Positions 24,309 through 32,663 of a stretch of 64,000 nt of DNA are shown in pieces. Under the pieces are notes generated by a model. It did no database searches. It had not been told where the DNA came from and saw nothing but the letters and a program-made list of their open reading frames with translations. The stretch is from Bradyrhizobium sp. AUGA SZCCT0176 (lineage in GTDB: Bacteria; Pseudomonadota; Alphaproteobacteria; Rhizobiales; Xanthobacteraceae), in assembly GCF_018130145.1 (NCBI RefSeq), contig NZ_JAFCMB010000017.1:81316-145315 (forward strand), read 5' to 3'. Every line of letters begins with the position of its first letter. Position 1 is the first letter of the stretch. Both the position numbers and the translations under genes were made by a program.

Positions 24309-26219
24309 ATGAACATCCACGGAAAGAGCCGGTACCACGAAATCCACGCCCGCTCGCTGAGGGATCCCGAAGGCTTTTGGGCCGAGGCTGCGCGCGAGAT
24401 CGACTGGATCGAGGCCCCAAAGAAAATCTTCGATCCCACGATGGGACCCTACGGCCGCTGGTTCACGGATGGTGTCGTCAACACCTGCTACAACGCGCTC
24501 GACCGCCATGTCGCAGGCGGACGCGCCGATCAGGTGGCGCTGATCCACGACTCGCCGCTGACCAATACCGTTTCCAGATTCACCTATGCGCAGATGCTGA
24601 AAGAGGTGCAGACGCTCGCGGCCGTCATGCAGGATTTCGGCGTCGCCAAGGGCGATCGCGTCATTCTCTATATGCCGATGGTGGCGGAGGCGGTGTTCGC
24701 GATGCTGGCCTGCGCGCGGATCGGCGCTGTTCATTCGGTGGTGTTCGGCGGTTTTGCGGCGAAAGAGCTCGCGAGCCGGATCGAGGACGCGAAGCCAAAA
24801 CTGATCTTCTCGGCGAGCTGCGGTATCGAGCCCGGCCGCATCGTGCAATACAAGCCGCTGCTCGACGAGGCGATCCGGCTGTCGAGCGTCAAGCCGGAAA
24901 CCTGCGTGATCCTGCAGCGGCCGCAACAGGCCTGCGAACTTAACGAGGGCCGCGACCACGACTGGGCGCAATTACGCAGCGCCGCGCTCGATGCCGGCAA
25001 GGCCGCGCCATGCGTGCCGGTCAAGGCGATCGATCCGCTGTACATCCTCTACACTTCAGGCACCACGGGGATTCCAAAGGGCGTCGTGCGCGACAATGGC
25101 GGGCATCTGGTCGCGCTGAAATGGTCGATGTTCAACCTCTACGGCGTCAAGCCCGGCGAGGTCTGGTGGTGCGGCTCCGACATCGGCTGGGTGGTCGGCC
25201 ACAGCTACATCATCTACGGGCCGCTGATCCATGGCGCGACCTCGATTATGTACGAGGGCAAGCCGGTCGGCACGCCGGACGCCGGCGCGTTCTGGCGCGT
25301 GATCTCCGAGCACCAGGCGGTTGCTTTCTTCACCGCGCCGACCGCGTTCCGCGCCATCAAGAAGGAAGACCCTGATGGCACCTTCATCCGGAAATACGAC
25401 CTGTCGAAATTTCGCACGCTGTTTCTCGCCGGCGAACGCGCCGATCCGCCGACGGTGGAATGGGCGGAGCAGCAGCTGAAGGTGCCTGTCATCGATCACT
25501 GGTGGCAGACCGAGACCGGCTGGTGCATCGCCGGCAATCCGGTGGGGCTCGGCATGCTTCCTGTGAAGCATGGTTCGCCGACGGTACCGATGCCGGGCTA
25601 TCAGGTCGATGTGGTCGACGAGGCGGCAAGACCGGTGCCCGCGGGCACCATGGGCTCGATCGTCATCAAACTGCCGATGCCGCCGGCCTGCCTGCCGACG
25701 CTGTGGGAGCAGGAGGCGCGTTTCAAGGAAGCCTATCTCACCGAATTCCCCGGCTATTACAAAACCTCCGACGCCGGCTACAAGGATGAAGACGGCTATG
25801 TGTTCGTGATGGGCCGCACCGACGACATCATCAACGTCGCCGGCCACCGGCTTTCCACCGGCGGCATGGAGGAAATCCTGGCCTCGCATCCCGACGTCGC
25901 CGAGTGTGCGGTGCTCGGCATCAAGGATGCGATCAAGGGCGAGGTGCCCTGCGGTTTCCTGGTGCTGAAGGCCGGCGTTTCGAAGGGCCCGGCGGAGGTC
26001 GAGAAAGAAGTCGTGGCGCTGGTGCGCGACAAGCTCGGCCCGGTCGCCGCCTTCAAGCTCGCGATCACGGTCGGCCGCCTGCCCAAAACCCGCTCCGGAA
26101 AGATTCTGCGCGGCACCATCAAGAAAATCGCCGACGGCGATGCCTGGACCATGCCGGCGACCATCGAGGATCCCAAGGTGCTCGACGAAATCGGCGACGC
26201 GCTGAAGGGCAGGGTGTAG
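24309..26219 (+). CDS. prpE: Propionyl-CoA synthetase / acetyl-CoA synthetase-like ligase
   Basis: The ATG at 24309 follows GGGAGAA and starts a 636-residue enzyme of the adenylate-forming superfamily. It converts propionate (or acetate), ATP and CoA to the acyl-CoA. The N-terminal YHEIHARSLRDPEGFWAEAA is typical of PrpE. The ATP motif is YTSGTTGIPKG, the adenylate-binding region has WWQTETGW, and the C-terminal catalytic Lys lies in RSGKILRGT. Length and N-terminus favour PrpE over Acs, though the acyl specificity needs assay. It is a single-gene unit. Confidence 0.9.
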   Translation: MNIHGKSRYHEIHARSLRDPEGFWAEAAREIDWIEAPKKIFDPTMGPYGRWFTDGVVNTCYNALDRHVAGGRADQVALIHDSPLTNTVSRFTYAQMLKEVQTLAAVMQDFGVAKGDRVILYMPMVAEAVFAMLACARIGAVHSVVFGGFAAKELASRIEDAKPKLIFSASCGIEPGRIVQYKPLLDEAIRLSSVKPETCVILQRPQQACELNEGRDHDWAQLRSAALDAGKAAPCVPVKAIDPLYILYTSGTTGIPKGVVRDNGGHLVALKWSMFNLYGVKPGEVWWCGSDIGWVVGHSYIIYGPLIHGATSIMYEGKPVGTPDAGAFWRVISEHQAVAFFTAPTAFRAIKKEDPDGTFIRKYDLSKFRTLFLAGERADPPTVEWAEQQLKVPVIDHWWQTETGWCIAGNPVGLGMLPVKHGSPTVPMPGYQVDVVDEAARPVPAGTMGSIVIKLPMPPACLPTLWEQEARFKEAYLTEFPGYYKTSDAGYKDEDGYVFVMGRTDDIINVAGHRLSTGGMEEILASHPDVAECAVLGIKDAIKGEVPCGFLVLKAGVSKGPAEVEKEVVALVRDKLGPVAAFKLAITVGRLPKTRSGKILRGTIKKIADGDAWTMPATIEDPKVLDEIGDALKGRV

Positions 26220-26228
26220 CTGCTAGCA

Positions 26229-26397
26229 CCGTCATTCCGGGATGGTGCGTTAGCACCAGACCTCAGGTGCGCAATTGCGCACCGGGGAATCTCGAGATTC
26301 CGGGTTCGATGCTGCGCATCGCCCCGGAATGACGGGTTTCATTCCAGCAAAATGCCTTGATTTCGATGGATTGCCGGGTCAAGCCCGGCAATGACGA
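26229..26397. repeat. Palindromic intergenic elements
   Basis: A palindromic element at 26229-26335 starts CCGTCATTCCGGG and ends CCCCGGAATGACGG, with internal hairpins (GGTGCG..CGCACC, ATCTCGAGAT). A second short hairpin, TTGCCGGG/CCCGGCAA, follows at 26370-26389. They lie between prpE and a lipoprotein gene. Confidence 0.7.
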
Positions 26398-26418
26398 AAC
26401 CGGACCCATGGATCAGTC

Positions 26419-26688
26419 ATGCGACATAACCCCGCTCGACTTCTCATCGCCCTGCTACTCACCGCCCCGCTGCTCGCCGGCTGCCTGGAGAAGGGCCAGC
26501 CGACCATGGCCGATACCAGCGCCGACGACGATGCGTTCTGCCGCGCCAACAATGTTGCGCCGGGGTCGAACGACTACGTCATCTGCCGCAAGAACCGCGA
26601 CGTGCAACGCGGCAATGCCAACGCCCGCACCGACCGTGCCCAGCGAAACCTCGCCGAGCAAATGCTGAACAATCCGACCAGGCCGTGA
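26419..26688 (+). CDS. Small lipoprotein of unknown function
   Basis: The 89-residue product has a type II signal (MRHNPARLLIALLLTAPLLAGC) with lipobox LLAGC, so Cys22 is the predicted lipidated residue. The mature part has two more Cys (DAFCRANN, VICRKN) and a charged C-terminal helix. It is followed 13 bp later by a DUF6494-like gene on the same strand. I do not recognise a family. Confidence 0.8.
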   Translation: MRHNPARLLIALLLTAPLLAGCLEKGQPTMADTSADDDAFCRANNVAPGSNDYVICRKNRDVQRGNANARTDRAQRNLAEQMLNNPTRP

Positions 26689-26701
26689 TCAGGAGGTCAT
26701 C

Positions 26702-26908
26702 ATGAACGAAGACGTTTTCAACACCAGCCTGCGCGGCTTTCTCAAGAAGGTCGGCATCACCTCGCAGCGCGAAATCGAAAAAGCGGTCCGCGACGCCGTC
26801 GCCAGCGGCCGCCTCAAGGGCAACGAAAAACTGCCGGCCAAAATGGTTCTGACCATTGGCGGCATCAGCCTCACGCACGAGATTAACGACGAGATCGAAT
26901 TGGGCTGA
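26702..26908 (+). CDS. DUF6494-like small protein
   Basis: The 68-residue protein (MNEDVFNTSLRGFLKKVGIT...) resembles a small conserved family that I recall as DUF6494, which begins with the same MNEDVFN...FLKKVG pattern and SQREIEKAV. An AGGAGGTCATC site precedes the ATG. It is cytoplasmic with an N-terminal helix and a C-terminal beta part (MVLTIGGISLTHEI). Its function is unknown. Confidence 0.8.
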   Translation: MNEDVFNTSLRGFLKKVGITSQREIEKAVRDAVASGRLKGNEKLPAKMVLTIGGISLTHEINDEIELG

Positions 26909-26917
26909 GCGAACGCC

Positions 26918-27060
26918 TTCCTTCCCCTCTCCCCTTGTGGGAGAGGGTGGCTGCGATGCGGAGCATCGCAGACGGGTGAGGAGTTGTCTCCGCGGATAGA
27001 AACCCCTCATCCGGCGCGCTTCGCGCGCCACCTTCTCCCACAAGGGGAGAAGGAAGAAAG
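26918..27060. repeat. Palindromic element B, copy 1
   Basis: The outer arms CTCTCCCCTTGTGGGAGAGG and their complement at the far end flank inner hairpins (GATGCGGAGCATCGC, CGCGCTTCGCGCG) and a GGTGAGG/CCTCATC pair. A second copy with the same outer arms lies at 42954-43092. Confidence 0.8.
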
Positions 27061-27093
27061 AAGCACTTCAGCCTTTTTGGAAAGACGTAATTC

Positions 27094-27312
27094 ATGGACA
27101 TCAAGGTCAGGGATTCCAACGGCGCGCTGCTCGCCGAGGGCGACACCGTCACGCTGATCAAGGACCTGAAGCTGAAGGGCTCGTCCACCGTGCTGAAGCG
27201 CGGCACCGTGATCAAGAACATCCGCCTCACCGACAACGAAGACGAGATCGAAGGCCGCACCGACAAGGTCAAGGGGCTGGTGCTGCGCACGGAGTTCTTG
27301 AAGAAGGCGTGA
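27094..27312 (+). CDS. PhnA/YjdM-like small protein (C-terminal domain only)
   Basis: The 72-residue protein matches the C-terminal half of the PhnA/YjdM family: VRDSNGALLAEGDTVTLIKD, then LKGSSTVLKRGTV and EIEGRTDKVKGLVLRTEFLK. The N-terminal zinc ribbon of full-length YjdM is absent, as in many alphaproteobacterial versions. Family members have been annotated with phosphonate use, but the actual function is uncertain. It follows palindromic element B. Confidence 0.85.
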   Translation: MDIKVRDSNGALLAEGDTVTLIKDLKLKGSSTVLKRGTVIKNIRLTDNEDEIEGRTDKVKGLVLRTEFLKKA

Positions 27313-27382
27313 GGGGAGTTTGCCGCAGCGAGGCACGCAGCCAACTACCGCTCATTCTTCGAATCGATGTTATAAGAAACCC

Positions 27383-27643
27383 ATGGAACCGATTGCCATC
27401 AAACTGCTGGGCTTTGCCGCCGCAACGTGCACGACGCTCGCTTATGTCCCGCAATTCGTAAAAGTCTGGCGAACCCGCTCGACGGAGGACATTTCGCTCG
27501 GAATGTTTCTCGTCATGGTGGTCGGCATCCTGCTGTGGCTGGTGTACGGCCTGCTTTCCGGAGATGGGCCGTTGATCGTCGCCAATGCCATCACGATCGT
27601 GCTGGCCGGCGGAGTTTTGTTCATGAAACTGAAATACGGTTGA
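27383..27643 (+). CDS. SemiSWEET-type sugar transporter (PQ-loop protein)
   Basis: The 86-residue protein has three hydrophobic helices and the PQ-loop motif YVPQFVKVWRTRSTEDIS, typical of bacterial SemiSWEETs. These work as dimers to move small sugars across the inner membrane. The second helix has GMFLVMVVGILLWLVYG and the third IVANAITIVLAGGVLF. The ATG at 27383 fits the usual family length. The sugar is unknown. Confidence 0.92.
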   Translation: MEPIAIKLLGFAAATCTTLAYVPQFVKVWRTRSTEDISLGMFLVMVVGILLWLVYGLLSGDGPLIVANAITIVLAGGVLFMKLKYG

Positions 27644-27681
27644 GCACCTAGGCATTGAAATACAAAAGCCTGCCAATACAA

Positions 27682-27709
27682 AAACGCGGCAGGTTGCCCC
27701 GCCGCGTTT
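27682..27709 (-). terminator. Intrinsic terminator of the trcR gene
   Basis: AAACGCGGC and GCCGCGTTT pair around a 10-nt loop. On the minus strand the stem runs into TTTTTGTA. It lies 28 bp past the stop at 27738, between convergent genes, and a second short hairpin (CCCGTA/TACGGG) precedes it. Confidence 0.75.
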
Positions 27710-27737
27710 GAAATCCCGTAACCGGAATACGGGAAAC

Positions 27738-28436
27738 CTATTCCTCTTCGTCGTCCTGCTTCTTGCCGCCGATCCCCTTCAACTTCGCAAACACCGCATC
27801 CACGTTGAGGTCGTCGCGCTGCTTTTCGGTCGGCTCGAATTCCGGCTCCTTCTTGGTGGTCTCGGAGGCCGGCAGCAGGGTGGCGCCGCCGTAGGCCGCG
27901 GGGACCGGCTTTTCCTTGGCGGCGCGCTGCACCTCGAAATCGAGCTCGATCTGCGAGCACAGGCCCAATGTCACCGGGTCCATCGGGGTCAGGGTCGAGG
28001 CGTTCCAATGGGTGCGGTCGCGGACTGAGGCAATGGTGGTCTTGGTGGTGCCGACCAGGCGCATGATCTGGGCGTCCTTCAGCTCGGGATGGTTGCGCAC
28101 CAGCCAAAGGATCGCGCTCGGCCGCTCATGGCGGCGCGACACCGGGGTGTAGCGCGGGCCCTTTTTCTTGGCCGCCGGGGGCAGGGTAACCTTGCTCTCG
28201 CCGAGCTTGAGGCGGTAATTCGGGTCCTTTTCGCCCCTTTCGATCTCGTCGCGGCTCAATTGGCCGGTCGAAATCGGGTCCATGCCCTTGATGCCCTGCG
28301 CCGCGTCGCCGTCGGCGATGGCGCGGACCTCCAGGGGGTGCATTTTGGTGAAATCGGCCACCTGGTCGAAGGTCAGCGCGGTATTATCAACCAGCCACAC
28401 GGCAGTCGCCTTTGGCATCAGCGGTGCATTGCTCAT
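27738..28436 (-). CDS. trcR: TrcR-type cell-cycle transcriptional regulator (DUF1013)
   Basis: The ATG at 28436 follows AAAGGAG with good spacing and gives 232 residues. The sequence matches the alphaproteobacterial DUF1013 family: TAVWLVDNTALTFDQVADFT and later RPSAILWLVRNHPELKDAQI, MRLVGTTKTTIASVRDRTHW, which look like two HTH-type segments. The C-terminus is acidic (KKQDDEEE). NCBI names this family TrcR, a cell-cycle regulator, though I cite this from memory. It is divergent from ispH, with a 219-bp intergenic region. Confidence 0.82.
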   Translation of the reverse strand: MSNAPLMPKATAVWLVDNTALTFDQVADFTKMHPLEVRAIADGDAAQGIKGMDPISTGQLSRDEIERGEKDPNYRLKLGESKVTLPPAAKKKGPRYTPVSRRHERPSAILWLVRNHPELKDAQIMRLVGTTKTTIASVRDRTHWNASTLTPMDPVTLGLCSQIELDFEVQRAAKEKPVPAAYGGATLLPASETTKKEPEFEPTEKQRDDLNVDAVFAKLKGIGGKKQDDEEE

Positions 28437-28655
28437 GGCAAATCTCCTTTGTGCCTCGCCCACCTCTTTTGGAGGCGAAGTCTGCGGTCATCGGGGATGA
28501 CGGGAATTCCGGGCCTATATACCCCTTGAGGGCCTATTGGCGCAATGGCCTGCTAAAGTGCCTTGACAGCGCCCAAAAGCAGCCCCAAGTCCTTATACGA
28601 ATTGGCCGTTCCCCGCCCACTGGCGAGGGGTGATTCGGTCCCTGAGATAGCCCCC

Positions 28656-29633
28656 ATGTCTTCCTTGTCAGCGTCAGCCAAACCCGACCTGAAAATCGTG
28701 CTTTGTTCCCCCCGCGGCTTCTGTGCCGGCGTGGTACGGGCAATCGACACCGTCGAGCGGGCGCTCGCGATCTATGGCGCCCCCGTCTATGTCCGCCACG
28801 AGATCGTGCATAACCGCTATGTCGTGGACAGCCTGAGGACCAAGGGCGCGATCTTTGTCGAGGAACTGGCCGAAATTCCCGACAATACCAACGCACCGGT
28901 GGTGTTCTCCGCCCACGGCGTGCCGAAGTCGGTTCCGGCGGACGCCCGCGCGCGCAATTTTTTCTCGCTGGATGCCACCTGCCCGCTGGTCACCAAGGTG
29001 CATCGCGAGGCCGCGATCCATTTCAAGCGCGGCCGTGAAATCCTGCTGATCGGGCATTCCCATCATCCGGAAGTGGTCGGCACGCTCGGCCAGTTGCCGC
29101 CGGGCGCGGTGACGCTGATCGAGACCAACGAAGACGCCAAGACGTTCACGCCGAAGAACCCGGACAACCTTGCCTTCGTGACCCAGACGACGCTGTCGAT
29201 CGACGACACCGCCGAGATCGTCGCGATGCTGAAGGAGCGTTTCCCGAACATCTCCGGCCCGCACAAGGAAGACATCTGCTACGCCACCACCAACCGCCAG
29301 CTTGCGGTGAAGAAGGTGGCGCCGGTGGTTGACGCCCTGATCGTGGTCGGTGCGCCGAACTCGTCGAACTCGCAGCGCCTGCGCGAAGTCGCCGAGCGCG
29401 AGGGCTGCCCGGTCTCGGTGCTGGCGCAGCGCGCCAGCGATCTCGACTGGTCGCGGTTCGAAGGCATCAAGAGCCTCGGCATCACGGCGGGCGCCTCCGC
29501 GCCGGAAGTGATCGTCGAGGAGATCATGGGCGCGTTCGCCGAGCGCTATACGCTGCATGTGGAGACGGTCTCGGCCGCGGAAGAAAACGAATTCTTCCCG
29601 CTGCCGCGTTCGCTGCGGCCCGACGCAGCTTAG
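28656..29633 (+). CDS. ispH: 4-hydroxy-3-methylbut-2-enyl diphosphate reductase
   Basis: The 325-residue [4Fe-4S] enzyme catalyses the last step of the MEP pathway, making IPP and DMAPP. Three cluster Cys are in LCSPRGFCAGVVRAID, DATCPLVTKVH and DICYATTNRQ. The substrate-binding motifs SAHGVP and TQTTLS are also present. The ATG at 28656 gives the usual length with a short Ser/Ala leader. It is followed 12 bp later by thrB and then rnhA, an order conserved in Bradyrhizobium-like genomes. Confidence 0.97.
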   Translation: MSSLSASAKPDLKIVLCSPRGFCAGVVRAIDTVERALAIYGAPVYVRHEIVHNRYVVDSLRTKGAIFVEELAEIPDNTNAPVVFSAHGVPKSVPADARARNFFSLDATCPLVTKVHREAAIHFKRGREILLIGHSHHPEVVGTLGQLPPGAVTLIETNEDAKTFTPKNPDNLAFVTQTTLSIDDTAEIVAMLKERFPNISGPHKEDICYATTNRQLAVKKVAPVVDALIVVGAPNSSNSQRLREVAEREGCPVSVLAQRASDLDWSRFEGIKSLGITAGASAPEVIVEEIMGAFAERYTLHVETVSAAEENEFFPLPRSLRPDAA

Positions 29634-29645
29634 GGCGCGTCTGCC

Positions 29646-30626
29646 ATGGCGGTTTACACGGACGTTGCCGCCGAAGACCTCGCGGAGTTCATCAAGAGTT
29701 ACGATATCGGCGAATTGCTCTCCTACAAGGGCATCGCCGAAGGCGTCGAGAATTCCAACTTCCTGATGCACACCAGCAAGGGCGCCTACATCCTCACGCT
29801 GTATGAAAAGCGCGTGGCGGTGGACGATCTGCCTTACTTCCTGTCGCTGATGGCGCATCTGGCCGAGCGCGGCGTGCATTGCCCGCAGCCGGCGAAAAAC
29901 CGCCAGGGCGAAGTCTACAGCCATCTCGTCGGGCGGCCAGCTGCGATCATCAATTTCCTCGAAGGCATGTGGCCGCGGCGGCCCAACGCCGCGCATTGCA
30001 GCGGCGTCGGCGGGGCGCTCGCCAAAATGCATCTGGCGGGCGGCGACTTTCCGATGTTCCGGAAAAATCCGCTGTCGGTCGAGGGATGGCGGCCGCTGTT
30101 CGACCTGTCGGCGCCGCGTGCCGACAGCGTGCAGCCGGGCTTGGGCGATTTCATCGCCCGCGAACTCGATCACCTCGAGGCGAACTGGCCAAAGGATCTG
30201 CCGCTCGGCGTCATCCATGGCGATCTCTTCAACGACAACGTCTTCTTCCTCGGCGACAAGCTGTCCGGGCTGATCGACTTCCCGTTTTCCTGCAACGATA
30301 TCCTGGCCTACGACGTCGCGATCTGCCTCAACGCGTGGTGCTTCGAGCCGGATCATTCCTTCAACGTCACCAAGGCGCGGGCGCTGCTCGGCGCCTATGG
30401 CCGCGAACGGAAATTGTCCGATGCCGAGCAGGATGCGCTGCCGCTATTGGCGCGCGGCTCCGCGCTGCGCTTTTTGCTGACGCGTCTGGTCGATTTCCTC
30501 GACGTGCCGCCAGGCGCGCTGGTGAAGCCGAAAGACCCGCTCGAATATGTCCGCAAGCTGCGCTTCCACCAGAGCGTCCAGTCCGCGCGCGATTACGGCC
30601 TGATGCAGGCGGGATGCGCCGCGTGA
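29646..30626 (+). CDS. thrB: Homoserine kinase (APH-fold, type II)
   Basis: The 326-residue enzyme phosphorylates homoserine in threonine synthesis. It has the choline/aminoglycoside kinase fold used by alphaproteobacterial ThrB: GVENSNFLMHTSKGAYILTL near the N-terminus, the catalytic Brenner motif HGDLFNDNVFF and the following LIDFPFSC. It sits 12 bp after ispH, and its last codons overlap the start of rnhA by 13 bp, so the three genes are probably cotranscribed. Confidence 0.95.
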   Translation: MAVYTDVAAEDLAEFIKSYDIGELLSYKGIAEGVENSNFLMHTSKGAYILTLYEKRVAVDDLPYFLSLMAHLAERGVHCPQPAKNRQGEVYSHLVGRPAAIINFLEGMWPRRPNAAHCSGVGGALAKMHLAGGDFPMFRKNPLSVEGWRPLFDLSAPRADSVQPGLGDFIARELDHLEANWPKDLPLGVIHGDLFNDNVFFLGDKLSGLIDFPFSCNDILAYDVAICLNAWCFEPDHSFNVTKARALLGAYGRERKLSDAEQDALPLLARGSALRFLLTRLVDFLDVPPGALVKPKDPLEYVRKLRFHQSVQSARDYGLMQAGCAA

Positions 30627-31078
30627 GCGATTCCAAGCCGCATGTCACGGTATTCACCGACGGCGCCTGCTCGGGCAATCCCGGCCCCGGCGGCTGGGGT
30701 GCGATCCTGAAATTCGGCGACACCGAAAAGGAATTGAAGGGCGGCGAAGCGCACACCACCAACAACCGCATGGAATTGATGGCGGCGATCTCGGCGCTGG
30801 AAGCGCTGAAGAAAGCCTGCGTCGTCGACCTCACCACCGACAGCCAATATGTGCGCAAGGGGATCACGGAGTGGATCCACGGCTGGAAGCGCAACGGCTG
30901 GCGCACGTCCGACAAGAAGCCGGTCAAGAATGTCGACCTGTGGCAGCGCCTCGACGCGGCGCTGAAGGCGCATGAGGTGCGCTGGCACTGGATCAAGGGC
31001 CACGCCGGTCACGACGAGAACGAACGCGCCGATCAGCTGGCCCGCGACGGCGTCGCGATGGCACGGTTGAAGGCGTAG
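30614..31078 (+). CDS. rnhA: Ribonuclease HI
   Basis: The 154-residue enzyme cleaves RNA in RNA-DNA hybrids. All active-site carboxylates are visible: Asp in FTDGACSGNPGPGGW, Glu in NNRMELMA, Asp in TDSQYV and Asp in NERADQLA after the catalytic His of GHAGHDEN. The start ATG at 30614 overlaps thrB; a GTG three codons later is an alternative. Length matches the standard RNase HI family. Confidence 0.97.
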   Translation: MRRVSDSKPHVTVFTDGACSGNPGPGGWGAILKFGDTEKELKGGEAHTTNNRMELMAAISALEALKKACVVDLTTDSQYVRKGITEWIHGWKRNGWRTSDKKPVKNVDLWQRLDAALKAHEVRWHWIKGHAGHDENERADQLARDGVAMARLKA

Positions 31079-31112
31079 GCTGACGCGCCACGCGATGCCG
31101 CGATAACCACAG

Positions 31113-31219
31113 CTGTCATCACCCGCGAAAGCGGGTGATCCAGTATTCCAGAGACGATTGAGATAAAGCCGAGAGGCCGCGGCGTACTGGGTCGCCCGGT
31201 CAAAGCCGGGCGATGACAG
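31113..31219. repeat. Palindromic intergenic element
   Basis: It begins CTGTCATCACCCGC and ends GCCGGGCGATGACAG, with an internal CCCGCGAAAGCGGG hairpin and GCCCGGTCAAAGCCGGGC. It lies after the rnhA stop and could terminate or protect the transcript. Confidence 0.7.
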
Positions 31220-31245
31220 TTGTATGTGTGGCTACACCATCAACC

Positions 31246-31356
31246 CGTCATTGCGAGCAAAGCGAAGGCAATCCATAGAGCGGTAAAGCAAGTATGGATT
31301 GCTTCGTCGCTTTGCTTCCTTGCGCAAACGCTTTGCGTTTGTCGCAGGCAATGACG
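31246..31356. repeat. Palindromic intergenic element with CGTCATTGC ends
   Basis: The ends CGTCATTGCGAGCAAAGCGA and GCAATGACG are inverted, and an inner pair GCAATCCATA/TATGGATTGC encloses a short loop. It resembles MITE-like elements common in Bradyrhizobium genomes. It ends 7 bp before the peroxiredoxin stop codon. Confidence 0.75.
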
Positions 31357-31362
31357 AATAAC

Positions 31363-31848
31363 TTACAGCTGCCCCAACAGCGTATCGCCGCCGGAAACCT
31401 CGACCTTGCCGGGCGCCGGCTCGAGGTTGAGCTTCTTGACCACGCCGTCTTCTACCAGCATCGAATATCGCTTGGAGCGGATGCCGAGGCCGTTGCCGGA
31501 CGCGTCGAGCTCCATGCCGATCGCCTTGGTGAAGTCGGCATTGCCGTCGGCGAGGAATGTGGCTTCGTCGCGCTGGTCGGTGTCGCGCTTCCAGGCGTTC
31601 ATCACGAAGGCGTCGTTGACGGAGACGATCGCGATGGTGTTCACGCCCTTGTCCTTGATGGCGTAGGCGTTGAGGAAGATGCTCGGCAGATGCATCTTGT
31701 GGCAGGTGCCGGTATAGGCGCCGGGCACCGCGAACAGCGCGACCTTCTTGCCCTTGAAAATATCGTCGGTGGTTTTGACCTGCGGCCCTTCCGCCGTCAT
31801 CACGCGAAACTTGGCTTCCGGCAGCTTGTCGCCAACTTGGATCGTCAT
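31363..31848 (-). CDS. Peroxiredoxin (Prx5-like)
   Basis: The ATG at 31848 follows GGGAGAATT and gives 161 residues. The peroxidatic Cys49 is in VPGAYTGTCHKMHLPS, the signature of the Prx5 group, which reduces hydrogen and alkyl peroxides using thiols. No second Cys is seen, so it should work as a 1-Cys enzyme with an external reductant. It is probably cytoplasmic. It is flanked on both sides by palindromic repeats. Confidence 0.94.
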   Translation of the reverse strand: MTIQVGDKLPEAKFRVMTAEGPQVKTTDDIFKGKKVALFAVPGAYTGTCHKMHLPSIFLNAYAIKDKGVNTIAIVSVNDAFVMNAWKRDTDQRDEATFLADGNADFTKAIGMELDASGNGLGIRSKRYSMLVEDGVVKKLNLEPAPGKVEVSGGDTLLGQL

Positions 31849-31884
31849 CGTCAATTCTCCCTCAATGAGCGGATGTGTCTTATA

Positions 31885-31936
31885 GCGTTTTCGAGCGAAG
31901 TGGGTACCGGTTCGCGTGAAGAAAACGCGTCAAAAC
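31885..31936 (+). repeat. Palindromic repeat A, copy 2
   Basis: GCGTTTTCGAGCGAAGTGGG and the complementary half ending GAAAACGCGTCAAAA. It lies upstream of the minus-strand peroxiredoxin gene. Confidence 0.85.
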
Positions 31937-32017
31937 AAGACTAACCTTTGCGGATGACCGGCACAATATTCGGTGTCCCGGAAACGGCAATGCCGCCGTG
32001 CCTTCACTGTTCTGTCA

Positions 32018-32572
32018 TCAGCCGGTAAAGCCGCCGGCGTCGAGGAATGCCTGTTCTTCAGGCGTCGTTTCGCGCCCCAGGATGCGGTTACGGTGCGGAA
32101 AGCGCCCAAACCGGCGGATGATGTCGGCGTGATGCTCGGCGTATTCCCTGTTTTCGGTATTGGCCGTGCCGCTGAACAATTCGATGCAGCGCAGCTGGTC
32201 GGGCAAATGTTCCGAATGCATGAACGGCAGATAGAGGAATTCGAGCAACGCCGGGTCGATGCGCTTGTCGGTGCCCCGGTCGATGGCGCGGGCGGCGACG
32301 TCGCGCGCCAGCCTGTCGCTCGCATAGGTCAGTGCGTCACCACGAAACATGTTGCGGGGAAACTGGTCGAGCACGATGGTGAGCGCCAGCGCGCCGTCAT
32401 CGCTGGCTTCCCAGGCCGACAACTCGCCTGCGGCCGCCTTCCGCCACAGCTCGAGATACCGCTGACGCACTTCGGCGTCGAACGCGTCGTCGCGCTTGTA
32501 CCAGCGGTCGTGGCCGGCTTCGCGCCAGAATCCGAGGATGTCAGCCGGCACAGGCTCGCGAGCGTCAGACAT
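32018..32572 (-). CDS. DUF924 family protein
   Basis: The 184-residue protein matches the DUF924 family by ILGFWREAGHDRWYKRDDAF, ALTIVLDQFPRNMFRG, LPFMHSEHLPDQ and GRFPHRNRILGRE. It is all-alpha, with TPR-like helices, and is found widely in proteobacteria. No biochemical role is established to my knowledge. It sits between two copies of repeat A and is a single-gene unit. Confidence 0.92.
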   Translation of the reverse strand: MSDAREPVPADILGFWREAGHDRWYKRDDAFDAEVRQRYLELWRKAAAGELSAWEASDDGALALTIVLDQFPRNMFRGDALTYASDRLARDVAARAIDRGTDKRIDPALLEFLYLPFMHSEHLPDQLRCIELFSGTANTENREYAEHHADIIRRFGRFPHRNRILGRETTPEEQAFLDAGGFTG

Positions 32573-32592
32573 GATCGGACGCTCGCGCTAGA

Positions 32593-32643
32593 GCGTTTTC
32601 AAGCGAAGTGGGTACCGGTTCGCGTGAAGAAAACGCGTCAAAA
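32593..32643 (+). repeat. Palindromic repeat A, copy 3
   Basis: GCGTTTTCAAGCGAAGTGGG paired with TTCGCGTGAAGAAAACGC. It lies between the fadD-like gene end (32664) and the DUF924 gene start (32572), both on the minus strand. Confidence 0.85.
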
Positions 32644-32663
32644 TAAAAAGATAGCATTGGCCT

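Noticed and set aside
30614..31078. RNase HI as a dedicated part of the retron
   Set aside because: Host RNase H is used for processing in known retrons, but this rnhA is the housekeeping copy in the ispH-thrB-rnhA order, 20 kb from the retron. Proximity is chance.
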